Position numbers and translations under genes: made by a program. Under the pieces are notes generated by a model. It was given only the letters and a program-made list of their open reading frames with translations, was not told the origin of the DNA and searched no databases. DNA of 64,000 bases from Streptococcus toyakuensis (GTDB lineage Bacteria; Bacillota; Bacilli; Lactobacillales; Streptococcaceae): assembly GCF_024346585.1 (NCBI RefSeq), contig NZ_AP024523.1, forward strand, positions 1,187,001 to 1,251,000, read 5' to 3'. Of the stretch, positions 8,906 to 20,201 are shown in pieces; the stretch's first letter is position 1; each line of letters starts with the position of its first letter.

Positions 8906-9880
8906 TTATTGATGAACAGCTTGGGCTGCTGTGATAAGGGTCAACTTGTAAACATCATCTGCATTACATCCACGAGAAAGGTCGTTAACTGGCTTGTTCA
9001 AACCTTGCAAAACAGGTCCTACAGCCGCAAAGCCACCAAGGCGTTCTGCCATCTTGTAACCGATATTTCCTGCCTCGATACCTGGGAAGATGAAGACATT
9101 TGCTTGACCAGCTACTGTACTTCCAGGAGCTTTCAGAGCTGCAGTTTCTGGAACGAAGGCTGCATCAAATTGCAATTCCCCATCGATTTCAAGGTCAGGA
9201 CGCAAGTCGTGAGCAATTTTAGTTGCCTCAACAACCTTATCAACGCTTTCTCCAAATCCTGAACCTTTAGTAGAATAGCTTAGCATAGCAATTTTAGGCT
9301 CGATTCCAAACATCTTAGCTGTAATTGCTGAGTTGATGGCAATTTCAGCCAAAGCTTCCGCGTCTGGATTGATATTGATGGCACAGTCCCCAAAGAGGTA
9401 ACGCTCCGTACCACGAACCATGAGGAAGGCACCTGAAGTACGAGTTACATTTGGACGAGTTTTAATGATTTGCAGGGCTGGACGTACTGTTGAAGCTGTT
9501 GAGTGAATAGCTCCAGACACCATTCCATCAACCAAGCCCAAGTAAACCAACATAACACCAAAATAGTTGACATCTTCAACCAAAACCTTGCGTGCATCTT
9601 CTTCAGACATTTTGCCCTTGCGACGTTCTACCAAGGCAGCAACCATTTCTTCAAATTTATCGTAGTGTTGAGGATCAATGACTTCATAACCGTCCTCAAT
9701 CCCTTCAATTTCAAGATAAATTTTAATTTTTTCAGGATTTCCAAGCAAAACAGGAATCACTTCTGTTTCTTTTACCAGGCGTTTAGTCGCTTGAAGAATA
9801 CGAGGTTCTTCCCCTTCAGGGAGAACGATACGAGCATTTTTACCAACTAAGTTGGCTTTGAGACTTTCAAAAACTTCCAT
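8906..9880 (-). CDS. pta: Phosphate acetyltransferase
   Basis: The 324-residue enzyme converts acetyl-CoA and phosphate to acetyl phosphate in the Pta-AckA pathway, feeding ATP formation during mixed-acid fermentation and supplying acetyl phosphate. It is the short form with only the catalytic PTA_PTB domain. Conserved stretches include IVLPEGEEPRILQA at the N-terminus, SGAIHSTASTVRPALQ, FGDCAININPDAEALAEIA and the C-terminal PVNDLSRG. The ATG follows AAGGAGAAA. It is alone between the BOX element and the RluA-nadK-relQ operon on the same strand. Confidence 0.96.
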   Translation of the reverse strand: MEVFESLKANLVGKNARIVLPEGEEPRILQATKRLVKETEVIPVLLGNPEKIKIYLEIEGIEDGYEVIDPQHYDKFEEMVAALVERRKGKMSEEDARKVLVEDVNYFGVMLVYLGLVDGMVSGAIHSTASTVRPALQIIKTRPNVTRTSGAFLMVRGTERYLFGDCAININPDAEALAEIAINSAITAKMFGIEPKIAMLSYSTKGSGFGESVDKVVEATKIAHDLRPDLEIDGELQFDAAFVPETAALKAPGSTVAGQANVFIFPGIEAGNIGYKMAERLGGFAAVGPVLQGLNKPVNDLSRGCNADDVYKLTLITAAQAVHQ

Positions 9881-9923
9881 GAGTTTTCTCCTTTAAGATA
9901 ATAATTATACTCTGAAACAATTT

Positions 9924-10820
9924 TTATAGAGTATTAGTTGATAACTGGGTAATAAGGTTACTGAAATCATCCGGCAAGGGACTTTCTAACTGCAAGTCTT
10001 GCTCTAGAAAAGGATGATAAAAGGATAGGTAATGGCAATGTAGGGCTTGGCGCTGAATTCCATCATCTAGACTACCACCGTACAAGTCATCTCCCAACAA
10101 AGGAAAACCAATATGAGAAAAGTGGACTCGGATTTGGTGGGTTCGCCCAGTGTGCAGGCGAATATCGACTAAGTGAATATTTCCATAAGAAGCTACAATC
10201 TTGTAAGAAGTATGAGCATACTTTCCACCTTTAGCTACACGTCTGGTAATAATGGAGTCTTCATCACGCGCAATCGGGGCAATAATTTCCCCCTCTGACT
10301 CCAAGTATCCTTCACCTTTAACCAAAGCAAAGTAGCGTTTCTCGATAGATTTTTTCTGCAACTGCTTGTCTAGTCGTGCATGGGCATAGCCGTGCTTGGC
10401 AAAGAGCATCAAGCCAGAAGTGTCCCTATCGAGCCTAGTCACAATGTGAACCTGCTGATTTTCATAGTTTTGCTTGACATAGTAACCCTTAATAAAATTG
10501 GCAATGGTATTGGAGTGATTGACACTAGGAATAGAAGCAACTCCATAGGGTTTATTCAAGACTAGAAAATGATCATCCTCAAAGAGAATATCCAGTGGGC
10601 GCTCGATAGCTTCTAGAGTTTCAAAGCCTTCCTCAGCGGGAATATCAATGATAACGCGGTCTCCAATATCCAATAGATAAGTTGCATTTTGTGGTTGATC
10701 ATTAACCAGAATAGCTCCGCCTCGAAACTTAATCTTAGCTAGCAGCCCCTTAGAAACCTCGTGCTTTTTTAAAAAGGTCTTAACCTTGACATGTTCATCT
10801 GCGATAAATTCAAACCTCAT
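9924..10820 (-). CDS. RluA-family 23S rRNA pseudouridine synthase
   Basis: The 298-residue protein has an N-terminal S4-like RNA-binding region (about 15-60) and the RluA catalytic domain with the signature RLDRDTSG, in which Asp131 is the predicted nucleophile; [12 protein letters not shown] and GDDLYG are further family motifs. It should isomerise one or more uridines in rRNA or tRNA; the target (RluD-like or another RluA paralogue) cannot be told from sequence. Its start overlaps the nadK stop by four bases (ATGA), so it is the last gene of a relQ-nadK-rluA operon. Confidence 0.92.
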   Translation of the reverse strand: MRFEFIADEHVKVKTFLKKHEVSKGLLAKIKFRGGAILVNDQPQNATYLLDIGDRVIIDIPAEEGFETLEAIERPLDILFEDDHFLVLNKPYGVASIPSVNHSNTIANFIKGYYVKQNYENQQVHIVTRLDRDTSGLMLFAKHGYAHARLDKQLQKKSIEKRYFALVKGEGYLESEGEIIAPIARDEDSIITRRVAKGGKYAHTSYKIVASYGNIHLVDIRLHTGRTHQIRVHFSHIGFPLLGDDLYGGSLDDGIQRQALHCHYLSFYHPFLEQDLQLESPLPDDFSNLITQLSTNTL

Positions 10821-11635
10821 TCATCCACCTCGCCGATAAATGCATCCTTAACACGATTCCAGAAACTGGTGTGGCTCGGTGACGCGACAAAGTGAATCTT
10901 ATGATGGTCAATTTGATACTCAATACGCTCAATATTGCGGAAGGAATAAACGCTATTGTCAACCGAAATGGTATGGTAATCGTTTCGCGTTGGAATGAGT
11001 TCAATCTTATCCTTCTTTGGAACAATAATGGACGAACCCAGCGTTCGATAGACACGATTATTAAGGCTGGCAATTTCCGTTAATTGCAAAGCTTCAATGG
11101 TTGGGTGTAAAACAGCTCCACCAAGCGACTTGTTATAGGCTGTACTACCAGTCGGTGTCGAAACTGTTAGCCCATCTCCACGAAAACGTTCAAAGTGGAC
11201 ACCGTTAATCACAACGTCCGCCACCATGGTTCGATCAGACCTGCGGATACTGGCTTCATTTAGTGCTCTAAAAATCTTCACTTCACCATTTTCAAGAAAG
11301 ACCTTCACATTTAGAACAGGGTATGATACCTTTGCACCAGTATCTAGCTGCAAATTAGTCACTAGCTTATCCAACTCAAAATCACGGTAGTCCGTATAGA
11401 AGCCCAAATGTCCAGTGTGAACACCAATGAAGCGGACCTTGTCAAGCTGGTTTTCGTACTTATGAAAGGCCGACAAGAGCATACCATCCCCACCAATGGA
11501 GATGACAATGTCCGGATTGGTATCATTGAGTATAAACTGGTTTCTCTTCAAACGATCTCGCAATTCATACAAAACCCTTTGACTTTGCGGTTTTCTATTA
11601 GCTATCAGGTCAATTCGTTTACCTGTATTCTTCAT
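10817..11635 (-). CDS. nadK: NAD kinase
   Basis: I prefer the ATG at 11635 ([15 protein letters not shown], 272 residues), the usual streptococcal start; a GTG four codons upstream is possible and has the better spaced AGGA. The enzyme phosphorylates NAD to NADP. The GGDG motif (48-51) and the conserved [16 protein letters not shown] region identify the NAD kinase fold. The gene begins inside the 3' end of relQ and its stop overlaps the pseudouridine synthase start, so the three genes are coupled. Confidence 0.95.
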   Translation of the reverse strand: MKNTGKRIDLIANRKPQSQRVLYELRDRLKRNQFILNDTNPDIVISIGGDGMLLSAFHKYENQLDKVRFIGVHTGHLGFYTDYRDFELDKLVTNLQLDTGAKVSYPVLNVKVFLENGEVKIFRALNEASIRRSDRTMVADVVINGVHFERFRGDGLTVSTPTGSTAYNKSLGGAVLHPTIEALQLTEIASLNNRVYRTLGSSIIVPKKDKIELIPTRNDYHTISVDNSVYSFRNIERIEYQIDHHKIHFVASPSHTSFWNRVKDAFIGEVDE

Positions 11636-12290
11636 CTGTATCGTCACTGTTTCCTACACCGTCATTTAATTTTCTACTCAAAGGATCAAAAAGAGCCTGG
11701 GCTTCCTGGATATCATCTCGAATTTTACCCATTTCTTCATCCAACTGATGGGCAATTTTGGCAGTAATTTCCAGTCTCTTTTTAATTTCCTCTGGGAAAT
11801 CCCCTTGGTACTTGTAGTTGAGAGAATGTTCTATCGTTGCCCAGAAATTCATGGCCAAAGTACGAATTTGAATTTCCGCCAAAATGGTCTTGGCTCCATT
11901 GATGGTGTCAACCATATATTCTACTACCACATGATAGGAACGGTAGCCTGAAGCCTTTCGATGAGTAATGTAATCTCGCTCTTGTACAATCCGCATATCC
12001 TGACGCTTGCGCAAAATAGCCACAACTTCTTGGACGTCATCTACAAACTGGACCATCACACGCAAACCAGCAATATCCTGTAAATCGTGTTCCAAGGTCG
12101 CATAAGTAATACCACGTCGAGCCATTTTTTCCTTGATACTTTCAATTGGCTTGACTCGACCAGTCACAAACTCAATCGGAGAATGCTTATTTTGCTTACG
12201 ATATTGCTTACGAATACCACGTAGTTTAATCTTTAACTCACCAACAGCTTGAATGTAAGGATCTAGAAATTCTTCCCATTCTAAGGTCAT
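11619..12290 (-). CDS. relQ: Small alarmone synthetase RelQ
   Basis: The 223-residue protein is a stand-alone (p)ppGpp synthetase: it has the RelA/SpoT synthetase domain ([68 protein letters not shown] shown in part) but neither an HD hydrolase domain nor C-terminal TGS/ACT domains. It would make (p)ppGpp from ATP and GDP or GTP, with RelQ-type enzymes usually active as tetramers. It is first in an operon with nadK and the pseudouridine synthase, an association seen across streptococci, and is divergent from the CYTH gene. Confidence 0.95.
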   Translation of the reverse strand: MTLEWEEFLDPYIQAVGELKIKLRGIRKQYRKQNKHSPIEFVTGRVKPIESIKEKMARRGITYATLEHDLQDIAGLRVMVQFVDDVQEVVAILRKRQDMRIVQERDYITHRKASGYRSYHVVVEYMVDTINGAKTILAEIQIRTLAMNFWATIEHSLNYKYQGDFPEEIKKRLEITAKIAHQLDEEMGKIRDDIQEAQALFDPLSRKLNDGVGNSDDTDEEYR

Positions 12291-12418
12291 ATATTCTCCC
12301 TTGTTCCCATATTATCCTTCAAAAATATCTTTGATTTTTTCTCCAGATTCATATACAATAAATACAAAGCTATTATATCATATAATCCGCTTTCAACGAT
12401 AAAGAAAAGGTAAGAAAA

Positions 12419-12988
12419 TTGAAACATTTAGAAATTGAATTGAAAACACTCTTGAAAAAAGATGAATATGATCGTCTAAAAGACCAGTTCACAGGTGTCA
12501 CTCCTGTTCTTCAAAAAAATTACTACATAGACACACCTGATTTTGAACTGCGAGAAAAGAAAGTTGCTATGCGCATTCGAACCTTTGAAGACTGGGCAGA
12601 ATTGACACTCAAAGTCCCGCAAAGTGTTGGAAACATGGAATACAATCAAAAATTGCAACTAAAAGATGCTGAAAACTACCTGAGCAAGGAAGAACTTCCT
12701 CAAGGACTAGTACTGGATGAATTGGCGAAACATGGTATTAAAACTAGTGAATGGCAGATTCTTGGTTGTCTAACGACACTTCGCTATGAAATGCAATCAG
12801 CTATTGGTCTCATGGCGCTGGATGAAAGTCAGTACTTTGATATTACAGATTACGAATTAGAGCTTGAAGTTGAAAATCACGAGCAAGGGAAACAGGATTT
12901 CCAACAATTTTTAGAGGAAAATCAGATTGATTATCAAAAAGCTCCCTCAAAATTGGTCCGATTTGTCAAAAGCATGAAAAATAGCTGA
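12419..12988 (+). CDS. CYTH domain protein (triphosphate tunnel metalloenzyme family)
   Basis: The 189-residue protein starts at a TTG (giving MKHLEIELKTLL) preceded by AAAGG. The opening ExExK-type signature EIELK and the alternating Lys, Arg and Glu residues on following strands (MRIRTFEDWAELTLKVP, YELELEV) mark the CYTH tunnel fold that binds triphosphates and divalent metal. Bacterial members include inorganic triphosphatases and, in some, thiamine triphosphatases. Its position back to back with relQ is conserved in streptococci and suggests, without proof, a role in handling polyphosphate or alarmone-related compounds. Confidence 0.88.
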   Translation: MKHLEIELKTLLKKDEYDRLKDQFTGVTPVLQKNYYIDTPDFELREKKVAMRIRTFEDWAELTLKVPQSVGNMEYNQKLQLKDAENYLSKEELPQGLVLDELAKHGIKTSEWQILGCLTTLRYEMQSAIGLMALDESQYFDITDYELELEVENHEQGKQDFQQFLEENQIDYQKAPSKLVRFVKSMKNS

Positions 12989-13099
12989 AATAATCTCTAT
13001 TTTTTGGTAGAATAGAAAAGATAAAATACAAAAATCCCAGTTCATATAGGCTAGGCAGATATTACTAGGATTTAAAAAGTTTACAGAGGACGGTCTATA

Positions 13100-14059
13100 A
13101 TGTCAGATAGAAAAAACATGAAACTTTTCGCACTCAACTCTAACCAAGAGATTGCACAGAAAATTGCTCAAGCTGTTGGTGTCCCACTTGGAAAACTATC
13201 ATCACGTCAATTTTCAGACGGAGAAATCCAAGTAAATATCGAAGAAAGTGTCCGTGGTTATGATGTGTACATCATCCAATCAACAAGTTTCCCTGTTAAC
13301 AACCACCTAATGGAATTGTTAATCATGGTTGATGCTTGTGTGCGCGCAAGTGCCCACAGTATCAACGTTGTCCTTCCATATTTTGGCTATGCACGTCAAG
13401 ACCGCATCGCTTCACCTCGTGAGCCACTTACAGCGAAACTTGTTGCTAATATGCTGGTTAAAGCTGGTGTTGATCGCATCCTTACACTTGATTTACATGC
13501 CGTTCAGGTTCAAGGCTTCTTTGATATTCCTGTTGACAACCTCTTCACAGTTCCCCTATTTGCAAAACATTATTGCGATAAGGGCTTACTTGGCTCAGAT
13601 GTTGTTGTTGTTAGCCCTAAAAATTCAGGGGTAAAACGTGCCCGTAGCTTGGCTGAATATCTTGATGCTCCTATCGCCATTATCGACTACCCTCAAGACG
13701 ATGCAACTCGCAACGAAGGCTATATCATCGGTGATGTTGAAGGTAAAAAAGCCATCTTGATTGATGATATTTTAAATACAGGACGTACCTTCTCTGAAGC
13801 TGCTAAAATCGTTGAACGTGAAGGGGCTACAGAAATTTATGCTGTTTCTAGCCACGGCCTCTTCGTCGAAGGAGCTGCTGAACTTCTTGACAATACTAAT
13901 ATTAAGGAAATTCTTGTGACTGATTCAGTAGCAACAAAAGAAAAAACTCCTAAAAACGTATGCTACATCACTGCTAGTAAGTTAATTGGTGATGCTATCG
14001 TCCGTATCCACGAAAGAAAACCAGTCAGCCCACTCTTTGCCTACAACAAAAAGAAATAA
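13100..14059 (+). CDS. prs: Ribose-phosphate pyrophosphokinase
   Basis: The 319-residue enzyme makes PRPP from ribose-5-phosphate and ATP for purine, pyrimidine, NAD and histidine or tryptophan synthesis. It has the class I PRPP synthetase flexible loop [19 protein letters not shown], the metal and ribose-phosphate site [13 protein letters not shown] and the PRPP-binding loop [13 protein letters not shown]. Length is standard. The ATG follows AGAGGACGG. It leads a co-directional group with a cysteine desulfurase and two small proteins, with only nine bases before the next gene. Confidence 0.96.
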   Translation: MSDRKNMKLFALNSNQEIAQKIAQAVGVPLGKLSSRQFSDGEIQVNIEESVRGYDVYIIQSTSFPVNNHLMELLIMVDACVRASAHSINVVLPYFGYARQDRIASPREPLTAKLVANMLVKAGVDRILTLDLHAVQVQGFFDIPVDNLFTVPLFAKHYCDKGLLGSDVVVVSPKNSGVKRARSLAEYLDAPIAIIDYPQDDATRNEGYIIGDVEGKKAILIDDILNTGRTFSEAAKIVEREGATEIYAVSSHGLFVEGAAELLDNTNIKEILVTDSVATKEKTPKNVCYITASKLIGDAIVRIHERKPVSPLFAYNKKK

Positions 14060-14068
14060 GGTGATTCT

Positions 14069-15184
14069 TTGATTTATTTGGACAATGCTGCAACGACTCC
14101 CATGTCAGCAGTTGCTATTTCAGCGATGACCAAGGTTATGCAAGAAACCCACGGAAACCCTTCTAGTATTCATGGGCATGGTCGTCAAGCTGGCAAACTC
14201 TTGCGAGAAGCCCGCCAGGAACTAGCTCAGTTACTGGGGACAAAACCTCAACATATCTTTTTCACTTCTGGTGGAACCGAAGGCAACAATACTGCTATCA
14301 TTGGTTACTGCCTTCGTCACCAAGAACAAGGAAAACATATTATCACAACTGCTATTGAGCACCATGCTGTCCTTGAAACCATTGATTACTTGGTTCAACA
14401 CTTTGGGTTTGAAGCAACCATTATCCAGCCAGAAAATCAAGAAATCACCGCCCAGCAAATTCAAGAGGCCTTACGTGACGATACGATTTTGGTTTCTACC
14501 ATGTTTGCCAATAATGAGACTGGAAACCTACTGCCCATTGCTGAAATTGGCCAAATACTCAAGCAACACCCAGCCGCCTATCATGTCGATGCAGTTCAGG
14601 CTATTGGTAAAATCCCTATACACCCAGAAGAATTGGGCATTGATTTTCTCACTGCTTCTGCCCACAAGTTCCATGGTCCTAAGGGAATCGGTTTTCTCTA
14701 CGCATCTAGCATGGATTTTGATTCCTATCTTCATGGCGGAGACCAAGAACAGAAAAAACGAGCCGGAACTGAAAATCTAGCTGCCATCGTGGGTATGGTT
14801 GCAGCCCTAAAAGAAGACCTAGAAAAACAGGAAGAACATTTCCAACATGTACAAAATCTAGAAACTGCCTTTCTTGCAGAGCTAGAAGGAATTCAGTATT
14901 ACGTGAATAGAGGACAACATCATCTCCCTTATGTTCTCAATATTGGATTTCCTGATCAGAAAAATGACCTTTTACTCCTTCGGCTAGATTTGGCTGGAAT
15001 TTCTATCTCTACTGGCTCAGCCTGTACGGCAGGCATTGTCCAATCCAGCCATGTTCTTGAAGCCATGTACAGGGCAAATTCAGAACGCTTGAAGGAATCC
15101 GTTCGTATCAGTTTGTCGCCACAAAATACTGTTGAAGACCTACAAACCCTCGCAAAAACCTTAAAAGAAATTATCGGAGGTTAG
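14069..15184 (+). CDS. Cysteine desulfurase, NifS/IscS-like
   Basis: The 371-residue PLP enzyme starts at TTG, preceded by AAGGTG, giving MIYLDNAATTPMS. Motifs are YLDNAATTP at the N-terminus, the cofactor lysine in ASAHKFHGPKGIGFLY (near residue 200) and the mobile-loop cysteine in STGSACTAG (near 320). It should take sulfur from cysteine as an enzyme persulfide. Because it lies with prs and two small proteins rather than with the suf cluster, it may serve thiolation of tRNA or a cofactor rather than the main Fe-S pathway; that is inference. ATG-less starts of this gene and the CYTH gene suggest modest expression. Confidence 0.92.
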   Translation: MIYLDNAATTPMSAVAISAMTKVMQETHGNPSSIHGHGRQAGKLLREARQELAQLLGTKPQHIFFTSGGTEGNNTAIIGYCLRHQEQGKHIITTAIEHHAVLETIDYLVQHFGFEATIIQPENQEITAQQIQEALRDDTILVSTMFANNETGNLLPIAEIGQILKQHPAAYHVDAVQAIGKIPIHPEELGIDFLTASAHKFHGPKGIGFLYASSMDFDSYLHGGDQEQKKRAGTENLAAIVGMVAALKEDLEKQEEHFQHVQNLETAFLAELEGIQYYVNRGQHHLPYVLNIGFPDQKNDLLLLRLDLAGISISTGSACTAGIVQSSHVLEAMYRANSERLKESVRISLSPQNTVEDLQTLAKTLKEIIGG

Positions 15185-15188
15185 CCAT

Positions 15189-15536
15189 ATGGCATTTGAA
15201 AAAACCATTCAGTTAAAAAATTGTCGTTACGACTACACTCTTAGCCCTTCTGTTAAAAAATTCACCCTCAAAGATAACACCTTTTTTGAGACTAAGGTTG
15301 GTAACTATGAATTGACTCGCCTTTTGGAAAAAGTGCCAAACAGCGGTGAAGGCTTCCAACTCAAAATCATCATTAACAAGGAACTTACAGGGGCTAAAAT
15401 CAATATCACTGACAAGTTTGGTCTTCGTCTAGTTGATATTTTCAAATCAGAAGACCACCACATTCATCAGGAAAAATTCTACTTCCTCATGGATAGCTTG
15501 GTAGAACGTGGTGTCTTTACAAAATCAGAAAGATAG
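15189..15536 (+). CDS. DUF1831 family protein
   Basis: The 115-residue soluble protein (MAFEKTIQLKNCRYDYTL) matches the small family that in Lactobacillales follows a cysteine desulfurase gene. No catalytic motif, signal peptide or membrane segment is seen. It begins four bases after the desulfurase stop, with the ribosome site GGAGG inside the end of that gene, so it is translationally linked to it. The context suggests a partner or acceptor in sulfur transfer, but no function has been shown that I can name. Confidence 0.82.
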   Translation: MAFEKTIQLKNCRYDYTLSPSVKKFTLKDNTFFETKVGNYELTRLLEKVPNSGEGFQLKIIINKELTGAKINITDKFGLRLVDIFKSEDHHIHQEKFYFLMDSLVERGVFTKSER

Positions 15537-15543
15537 GTCCCAT

Positions 15544-15759
15544 ATGTTTGAATTGACCTATAAGGACAGCTATCATGTAGAGCGTACACTCAAGTATGAG
15601 GATTATGAAGCTCTCATGCTGGCTTTGTCAGGATGTGTGACCCTGCCAGATACACTTTATGTAACTTCTCTGACTTTTAATAGCCAGAAAATTTATCAGG
15701 GTCTGGTCGGAGACCTCTACCGTTTTCTATCACATACAGACTTTTTACATCAAAACTAA
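15544..15759 (+). CDS. DUF4649 family small protein
   Basis: Starting at the ATG at 15544 gives a 71-residue protein (MFELTYKDSYHVERTLKYED). An upstream in-frame start at 15508 would lie inside the previous gene and is not favoured. It is acidic, soluble and has no recognisable motif; it is a conserved small streptococcal protein of unknown role. It closes the prs group: its stop codon is embedded in the stem of the terminator. Confidence 0.75.
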   Translation: MFELTYKDSYHVERTLKYEDYEALMLALSGCVTLPDTLYVTSLTFNSQKIYQGLVGDLYRFLSHTDFLHQN

Positions 15760-15777
15760 GATTTTTCTTAGTTTTTT
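15752..15777 (+). terminator. Intrinsic terminator of the prs operon
   Basis: A nine-base stem AAAACTAAG/CTTAGTTTT with a six-base loop and a T tract begins inside the last codons of the preceding gene. Confidence 0.85.
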
Positions 15778-15841
15778 CTTGTTTTTGTTGATTTTTTCAC
15801 AATGTTTCTATAAAATAGAAGAATAGAAAGGTTGTGATTTT

Positions 15842-16483
15842 GTGAAAGATAAACAGTTTGCTATTCCAAAAGCTACAGCGAAAAGACTCTCTCTCTACTA
15901 TCGAATTTTTAAGAGATTTCATGCAGAAAAGATTGAACGTGCCAACTCTAAGCAAATTGCAGAGGCTATCGGTATTGATTCAGCGACCGTACGTCGTGAT
16001 TTTTCCTATTTTGGTGAACTAGGTCGTCGTGGTTTTGGCTATGATGTCAAAAAACTCATGACGTTTTTTGCCGATTTACTCAATGATAACTCTATCACCA
16101 ATGTCATGCTGGTTGGTATTGGAAATATGGGCCATGCCCTTCTCCACTATCGCTTCCACGAACGTAACAAGATGAAGATTATCATGGCCTTTGACCTAGA
16201 TGACCATCCTGAAGTCGGTACCCAAACTCCTGACGGGATTCCCATTTACGGAATTTCTCAAATCAAGGATAAAATCAAGGATGCCGATGTCAAGACTGCT
16301 ATCCTGACCGTTCCCAGTGTTAAGTCACAAGAGGTTGCTAATCTCTTGGTAGATGCTGGTGTGAAAGGAATTCTTAGTTTTTCACCAGTCCATCTGCATT
16401 TACCAAAAGATGTGGTCGTTCAGTATGTCGATTTGACAAGTGAACTCCAAACCCTCCTCTACTTCATGCGAAAAGAGGATTAG
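15842..16483 (+). CDS. rex: Redox-sensing transcriptional repressor Rex
   Basis: The 213-residue protein starts at GTG after AAAGG. It has an N-terminal winged helix (about 10-75, with [22 protein letters not shown] read in part) and a Rossmann domain with the nucleotide loop GIGNMGHAL (near 93). Rex binds NADH or NAD and represses fermentative dehydrogenase genes when the NADH/NAD ratio is low. A half-site TTCACAA-like stretch lies in the upstream region but no complete Rex palindrome is visible there, so autoregulation is not supported. The gene for a glutamine amidotransferase follows 17 bases later. Confidence 0.95.
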   Translation: MKDKQFAIPKATAKRLSLYYRIFKRFHAEKIERANSKQIAEAIGIDSATVRRDFSYFGELGRRGFGYDVKKLMTFFADLLNDNSITNVMLVGIGNMGHALLHYRFHERNKMKIIMAFDLDDHPEVGTQTPDGIPIYGISQIKDKIKDADVKTAILTVPSVKSQEVANLLVDAGVKGILSFSPVHLHLPKDVVVQYVDLTSELQTLLYFMRKED

Positions 16484-16500
16484 AAAGCGAAAATCATTTT

Positions 16501-17190
16501 ATGAAAAAACCAGTTATTGGGATAACAGGAAACGAAAAAACTCATCCAGATGATGACATCATGATGAGCTACGCAGCAAAAGGCTTTGTGGAAGGCGTTA
16601 AAGACGCTGGAGGGATTCCCATCATCCTACCGATTGGTGATCAAGAAATGGCCTGCCACTATATCAGTATGATTGACAAGCTCATCTTGACAGGTGGGCA
16701 AAATGTTGATCCAAAATTCTATGGTGAACCAAAAACAATTGATAGCGATGACTACCACCTTCAAAGAGATATCTTCGAACTGGCCCTCATCAAGGAAGCT
16801 ATTAAACAGAAAAAGCCAATTTTTTCTGTCTGCCGTGGTACCCAACTCTTTAACGTTGCCATGGGTGGAACTTTGTACCAAGATATAGAAGACCATTGGC
16901 AGGATTGTTCTGCCGAATACACAACTCAACGCTTGGTGACAGAACCTGATACTGTTCTCCGAGAAATCTATGGAGAAATTTCCCATATCAACTCCTTCCA
17001 CCATCAGAGCATCAAGGATTTAGCACCAAATTTAAAGATTGCGGCTCATGATCCTAAAGATGGTATCATTGAAGCTGTCATGAGTACGGATGATGTTGCC
17101 TTTCTCGGTGTCCAATGGCACCCAGAGTTTCTTTTTGAAAATCGTCCCAAAGATAAAAACCTCTTTGACTATATCGTTAATGAACTTTAG
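16501..17190 (+). CDS. Class I glutamine amidotransferase-like, PuuD-type hydrolase
   Basis: The 229-residue protein has the peptidase C26 layout: [10 protein letters not shown] at the N-terminus, [12 protein letters not shown], the nucleophile Cys in [16 protein letters not shown] (near 118) and the His-Glu pair in QWHPEF near the C-terminus. Members hydrolyse gamma-glutamyl bonds, for instance gamma-glutamyl-GABA; the natural substrate in streptococci is not known. It follows rex by 17 bases on the same strand and ends against convergent radC with a four-base overlap. The ribosome site is weak. Confidence 0.88.
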   Translation: MKKPVIGITGNEKTHPDDDIMMSYAAKGFVEGVKDAGGIPIILPIGDQEMACHYISMIDKLILTGGQNVDPKFYGEPKTIDSDDYHLQRDIFELALIKEAIKQKKPIFSVCRGTQLFNVAMGGTLYQDIEDHWQDCSAEYTTQRLVTEPDTVLREIYGEISHINSFHHQSIKDLAPNLKIAAHDPKDGIIEAVMSTDDVAFLGVQWHPEFLFENRPKDKNLFDYIVNEL

Positions 17191-17867
17191 ATTAAATCTG
17201 TCTTTTCACGATAGCTAAAATAACTGGAGTGAGAGACAATCAAATGGTCCAAGAGGACAATTCCCATCAGATCGCAGGCTTCTTTAACAAGTTTAGTGAC
17301 ATGATCATCATTTCGGCTAGGGGCTACCGCTCCTGAGGGATGATTGTGGACCAAAATGAGTGAAGTCGCCATATGCTTAATAGCATAATGAAGAATCTCC
17401 CTAGGTTCAGCTATACTGCGAGTTGCAGAACCGATAAAAATGGTCTGTTGATGAATGATTTGATTTTGAGTATTGAGATAGAGCGCCACCAGGTGCTCTT
17501 GTTTTTTGTCCCCCAATTCCTGCTGCATCTTCTTGGCCAACTTTTGGCTACTGAGAATACTTTCCATCTCAAGGGTCTCATGTTTATGAATACGATGGCC
17601 CAGTTCAATCATAGCTTGTAATTCTATGGCCTTAACACGGCCGATACCAGACAGACTCTGCAATTCCTGCAGGGTCATTTTTTTCAAATCCGTTAGGTTT
17701 GAAAGATTGTTCAAGGCTTTCTGGGCAATTTCAAAAACACTAGCTTGACGTGTTCCTGTCCTGAGTAAAATAGCTAGTAACTCTTGATTACTGAGCGCTT
17801 CAACTCCTTCCTTGGCCAGTCTTTCTCTTGGTAATAGTGAATCTTCTTGGAATGAAATACTGTACAT
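17187..17867 (-). CDS. radC: RadC family JAB/MPN domain protein
   Basis: I take the ATG at 17867 ([17 protein letters not shown], 226 residues), since GAGGAGG lies five bases before it; an upstream GTG would contain that ribosome site. An N-terminal helix-hairpin-helix region ([19 protein letters not shown]) precedes an MPN+/JAB domain with the metal motif HNHPSG and later Asp. Despite the name, an early role in repair has not held up, and the molecular function is unclear; proteins of this family are also linked to mobile elements. It converges with the amidotransferase gene and is read from upstream pcrA side. Confidence 0.9.
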   Translation of the reverse strand: MYSISFQEDSLLPRERLAKEGVEALSNQELLAILLRTGTRQASVFEIAQKALNNLSNLTDLKKMTLQELQSLSGIGRVKAIELQAMIELGHRIHKHETLEMESILSSQKLAKKMQQELGDKKQEHLVALYLNTQNQIIHQQTIFIGSATRSIAEPREILHYAIKHMATSLILVHNHPSGAVAPSRNDDHVTKLVKEACDLMGIVLLDHLIVSHSSYFSYREKTDLI

Positions 17868-17909
17868 AAAAATCCTCCTCACTTTATTATTCGTGAGAAG
17901 GATGGAAAA

Positions 17910-20201
17910 TTAGATTTTTTTCTCAATTGGGGCCACACTAGCCAAAAGTTTTTTCAAACCTACTTCTGGGAAATTGATTTTCAATTCCTGCCTAGCACCG
18001 CTACCTGAAACTTCCAGAACGGTTCCCTCTCCCCACTTCTTGTGGAGGGCAATGTCACCAATGGACCAATTTGCCTCGCTAGAAGCTGATTTTGCTCCAG
18101 CTGTAAATTGACCAAATGGAAGACCGCTTGATTGGATAGTTCTTGGGGCAGCACTGCGTTTACGGTCTTGAAGGGCCTGGGCTAAGCTCATGCCTTGACC
18201 AAAGGCAAGGCCGCCACTGCTATAAGATGCCTTAAAGCTTGTATTTGCTGGACGAGCCAGACCTTGATACTCAAGTAAGTCCGAGCTGATTTCGTTAATA
18301 AAACGAGTGGGACGGTTGTAGTTGGTACGACCAAAAAGCAGGCGCGAGTTGGCATTTGTTAGATAGAGGATTTTCTCTGCACGCGTGATACCTACATAGG
18401 CTAGACGGCGCTCTTCTTCCAATTCATCTGAATCCTCAGCTGCACGACTAAGTGGAAAGACATTTTCTTCCATCCCAATCAAAAAGACAACTGGAAACTC
18501 GAGACCTTTGGCAGCATGCAGGGTCATCAAGGTCACTTCTGATGTCTCCTGACTACCTGAATCTGTGTCCGCAATCAAGGCCAAGTCATTTAAAAAACGA
18601 CTCAGTTTATCCAGACCAGTTTCTTCTTCTGGCCCATCAGAGGTGTCATCAAAGTTTTTCGTCACAGAGAGGAACTCCTCGATGTTTTCTACACGAGCCT
18701 TGCTTTCTAAGGTCGCTTGGGCGTTAAGAATATCGACGTAACCTGTTTTTTCTAGGACGGCCTCAACCAACTCAGTAATGCTTAACTGGTCCAGTTGCTC
18801 CCGCAAATCCAGAATCATATTGGCAAAATCCCAGATAGATTGGGCTGCTTTCCCCTTGATACCAGACAACATAATATTGGCTGAAGCATCTAGCATAGAC
18901 ATGTCTTGCATATTCGCAAAGTCACGAATTTTCTCGACTGTACCTGGCCCAATTCCACGCTTAGGCTCGTTGATAATACGCTCAAAACTGATATTGTCAC
19001 TCAAATTGGCAATAAGATTGAGGTAAGCGATAATATCTCGGATTTCCTTACGGCTGTAGAACTTTGTTCCGCCAACCATGGTATAAGGAATATTTGACTT
19101 GAGCAAGGCTTCCTCAATAGTACGGGACTGCGCATTAGTACGATAAAGAACTGCAAAATCCTTGTGAAGGAAGTTTTTACTCCGACCAAGTTCATCGATA
19201 GTTCTGGCTACAAATACAGCCTCATCTAGCTCATCATTGGCACGATAGTAAACGATTTGTTCCCCATCAGCGTTTTGAGTCCAGAGATTCTTAGGACGGC
19301 GGTTTTTATTATTTTTAATAACCTCATTGGCCGCTTGGAGAATGGTTTTAGTTGAACGGTAATTCTCTTCCAACAAAACAACCTTGGCTTGGGGATAATC
19401 TTTCTCAAAATCCAAAATATTCTGCATATCCGCACCACGCCAACCGTAGATAGACTGGTCCGCATCCCCAACCACACAAATATTTTTAAAGCGTGAAGCC
19501 AAGAGTTTGACCAGTTGGTACTGGGCATGGTTAGTATCTTGGTACTCATCAACGTGGATGTACTGAAACTTCTGCTGATAGTAGGTCAAGACATCAGGAT
19601 TTTGATCAAAGAGACGCAAGGTCAGCATAATCAAATCATCAAAGTCAACAGACTCAGACTGACGCAGTTCTTTCTGATAGGCTGTATAACACTGGGCTAC
19701 GATTTGCGTATACATATCGCCAGCTTGGGCAGCATAGCCAACATCATCAATCAGATCATTCTTAGCATTGGAGATAGTCCCTAAGATGCTCCGTTCATTC
19801 CATTTTTTCGGATCCAAGTTCAACTGCTTTAGAATGCGTTTCATGAGCGTTCGCTGCTCTCCTGGATCGACAATTGTAAAATTACGATTGTAGCCAATAT
19901 GGTCCGCATCGCGACGCAAAATACGAACACACATGGAGTGGAAGGTCGCAATCAGACAGTCCTGAGTCGCTGGATTGAGGCTATAGGCACGCTCCTTCAT
20001 CTCACGCGCAGCCTTGTTGGTAAAGGTAATGGCCAAGATATTCCAAGGATTGACTAGCTTTTCATCAATCAGATAAGCAATACGGTGGGTTAAAACACGA
20101 GTCTTTCCAGAACCAGCCCCCGCCATGATCAACAAGGGGCCTTCTGTCGTTTGCACCGCCTCAGCCTGACGGTCATTCATTCCATTTAATAATGCGTTCA
20201 T
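17910..20201 (-). CDS. pcrA: ATP-dependent DNA helicase PcrA (UvrD family)
   Basis: The 763-residue superfamily 1A helicase has the Q motif, Walker [12 protein letters not shown] (near residue 30), motif Ia [10 protein letters not shown], motif [13 protein letters not shown], motif [19 protein letters not shown], motif [18 protein letters not shown] and motif [13 protein letters not shown], and the C-terminal Tudor-like region that contacts RNA polymerase. PcrA works in nucleotide excision repair, rolling-circle plasmid replication and removal of RecA filaments. The start codon follows AAGAGAAG. Downstream on the same strand is radC. Confidence 0.97.
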   Translation of the reverse strand: MNALLNGMNDRQAEAVQTTEGPLLIMAGAGSGKTRVLTHRIAYLIDEKLVNPWNILAITFTNKAAREMKERAYSLNPATQDCLIATFHSMCVRILRRDADHIGYNRNFTIVDPGEQRTLMKRILKQLNLDPKKWNERSILGTISNAKNDLIDDVGYAAQAGDMYTQIVAQCYTAYQKELRQSESVDFDDLIMLTLRLFDQNPDVLTYYQQKFQYIHVDEYQDTNHAQYQLVKLLASRFKNICVVGDADQSIYGWRGADMQNILDFEKDYPQAKVVLLEENYRSTKTILQAANEVIKNNKNRRPKNLWTQNADGEQIVYYRANDELDEAVFVARTIDELGRSKNFLHKDFAVLYRTNAQSRTIEEALLKSNIPYTMVGGTKFYSRKEIRDIIAYLNLIANLSDNISFERIINEPKRGIGPGTVEKIRDFANMQDMSMLDASANIMLSGIKGKAAQSIWDFANMILDLREQLDQLSITELVEAVLEKTGYVDILNAQATLESKARVENIEEFLSVTKNFDDTSDGPEEETGLDKLSRFLNDLALIADTDSGSQETSEVTLMTLHAAKGLEFPVVFLIGMEENVFPLSRAAEDSDELEEERRLAYVGITRAEKILYLTNANSRLLFGRTNYNRPTRFINEISSDLLEYQGLARPANTSFKASYSSGGLAFGQGMSLAQALQDRKRSAAPRTIQSSGLPFGQFTAGAKSASSEANWSIGDIALHKKWGEGTVLEVSGSGARQELKINFPEVGLKKLLASVAPIEKKI

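Noticed and set aside
17868..17882. Upstream GTG start for radC
   Set aside because: It would place the ribosome site GAGGAGG inside the coding sequence; the ATG at 17867 is correctly spaced from it.
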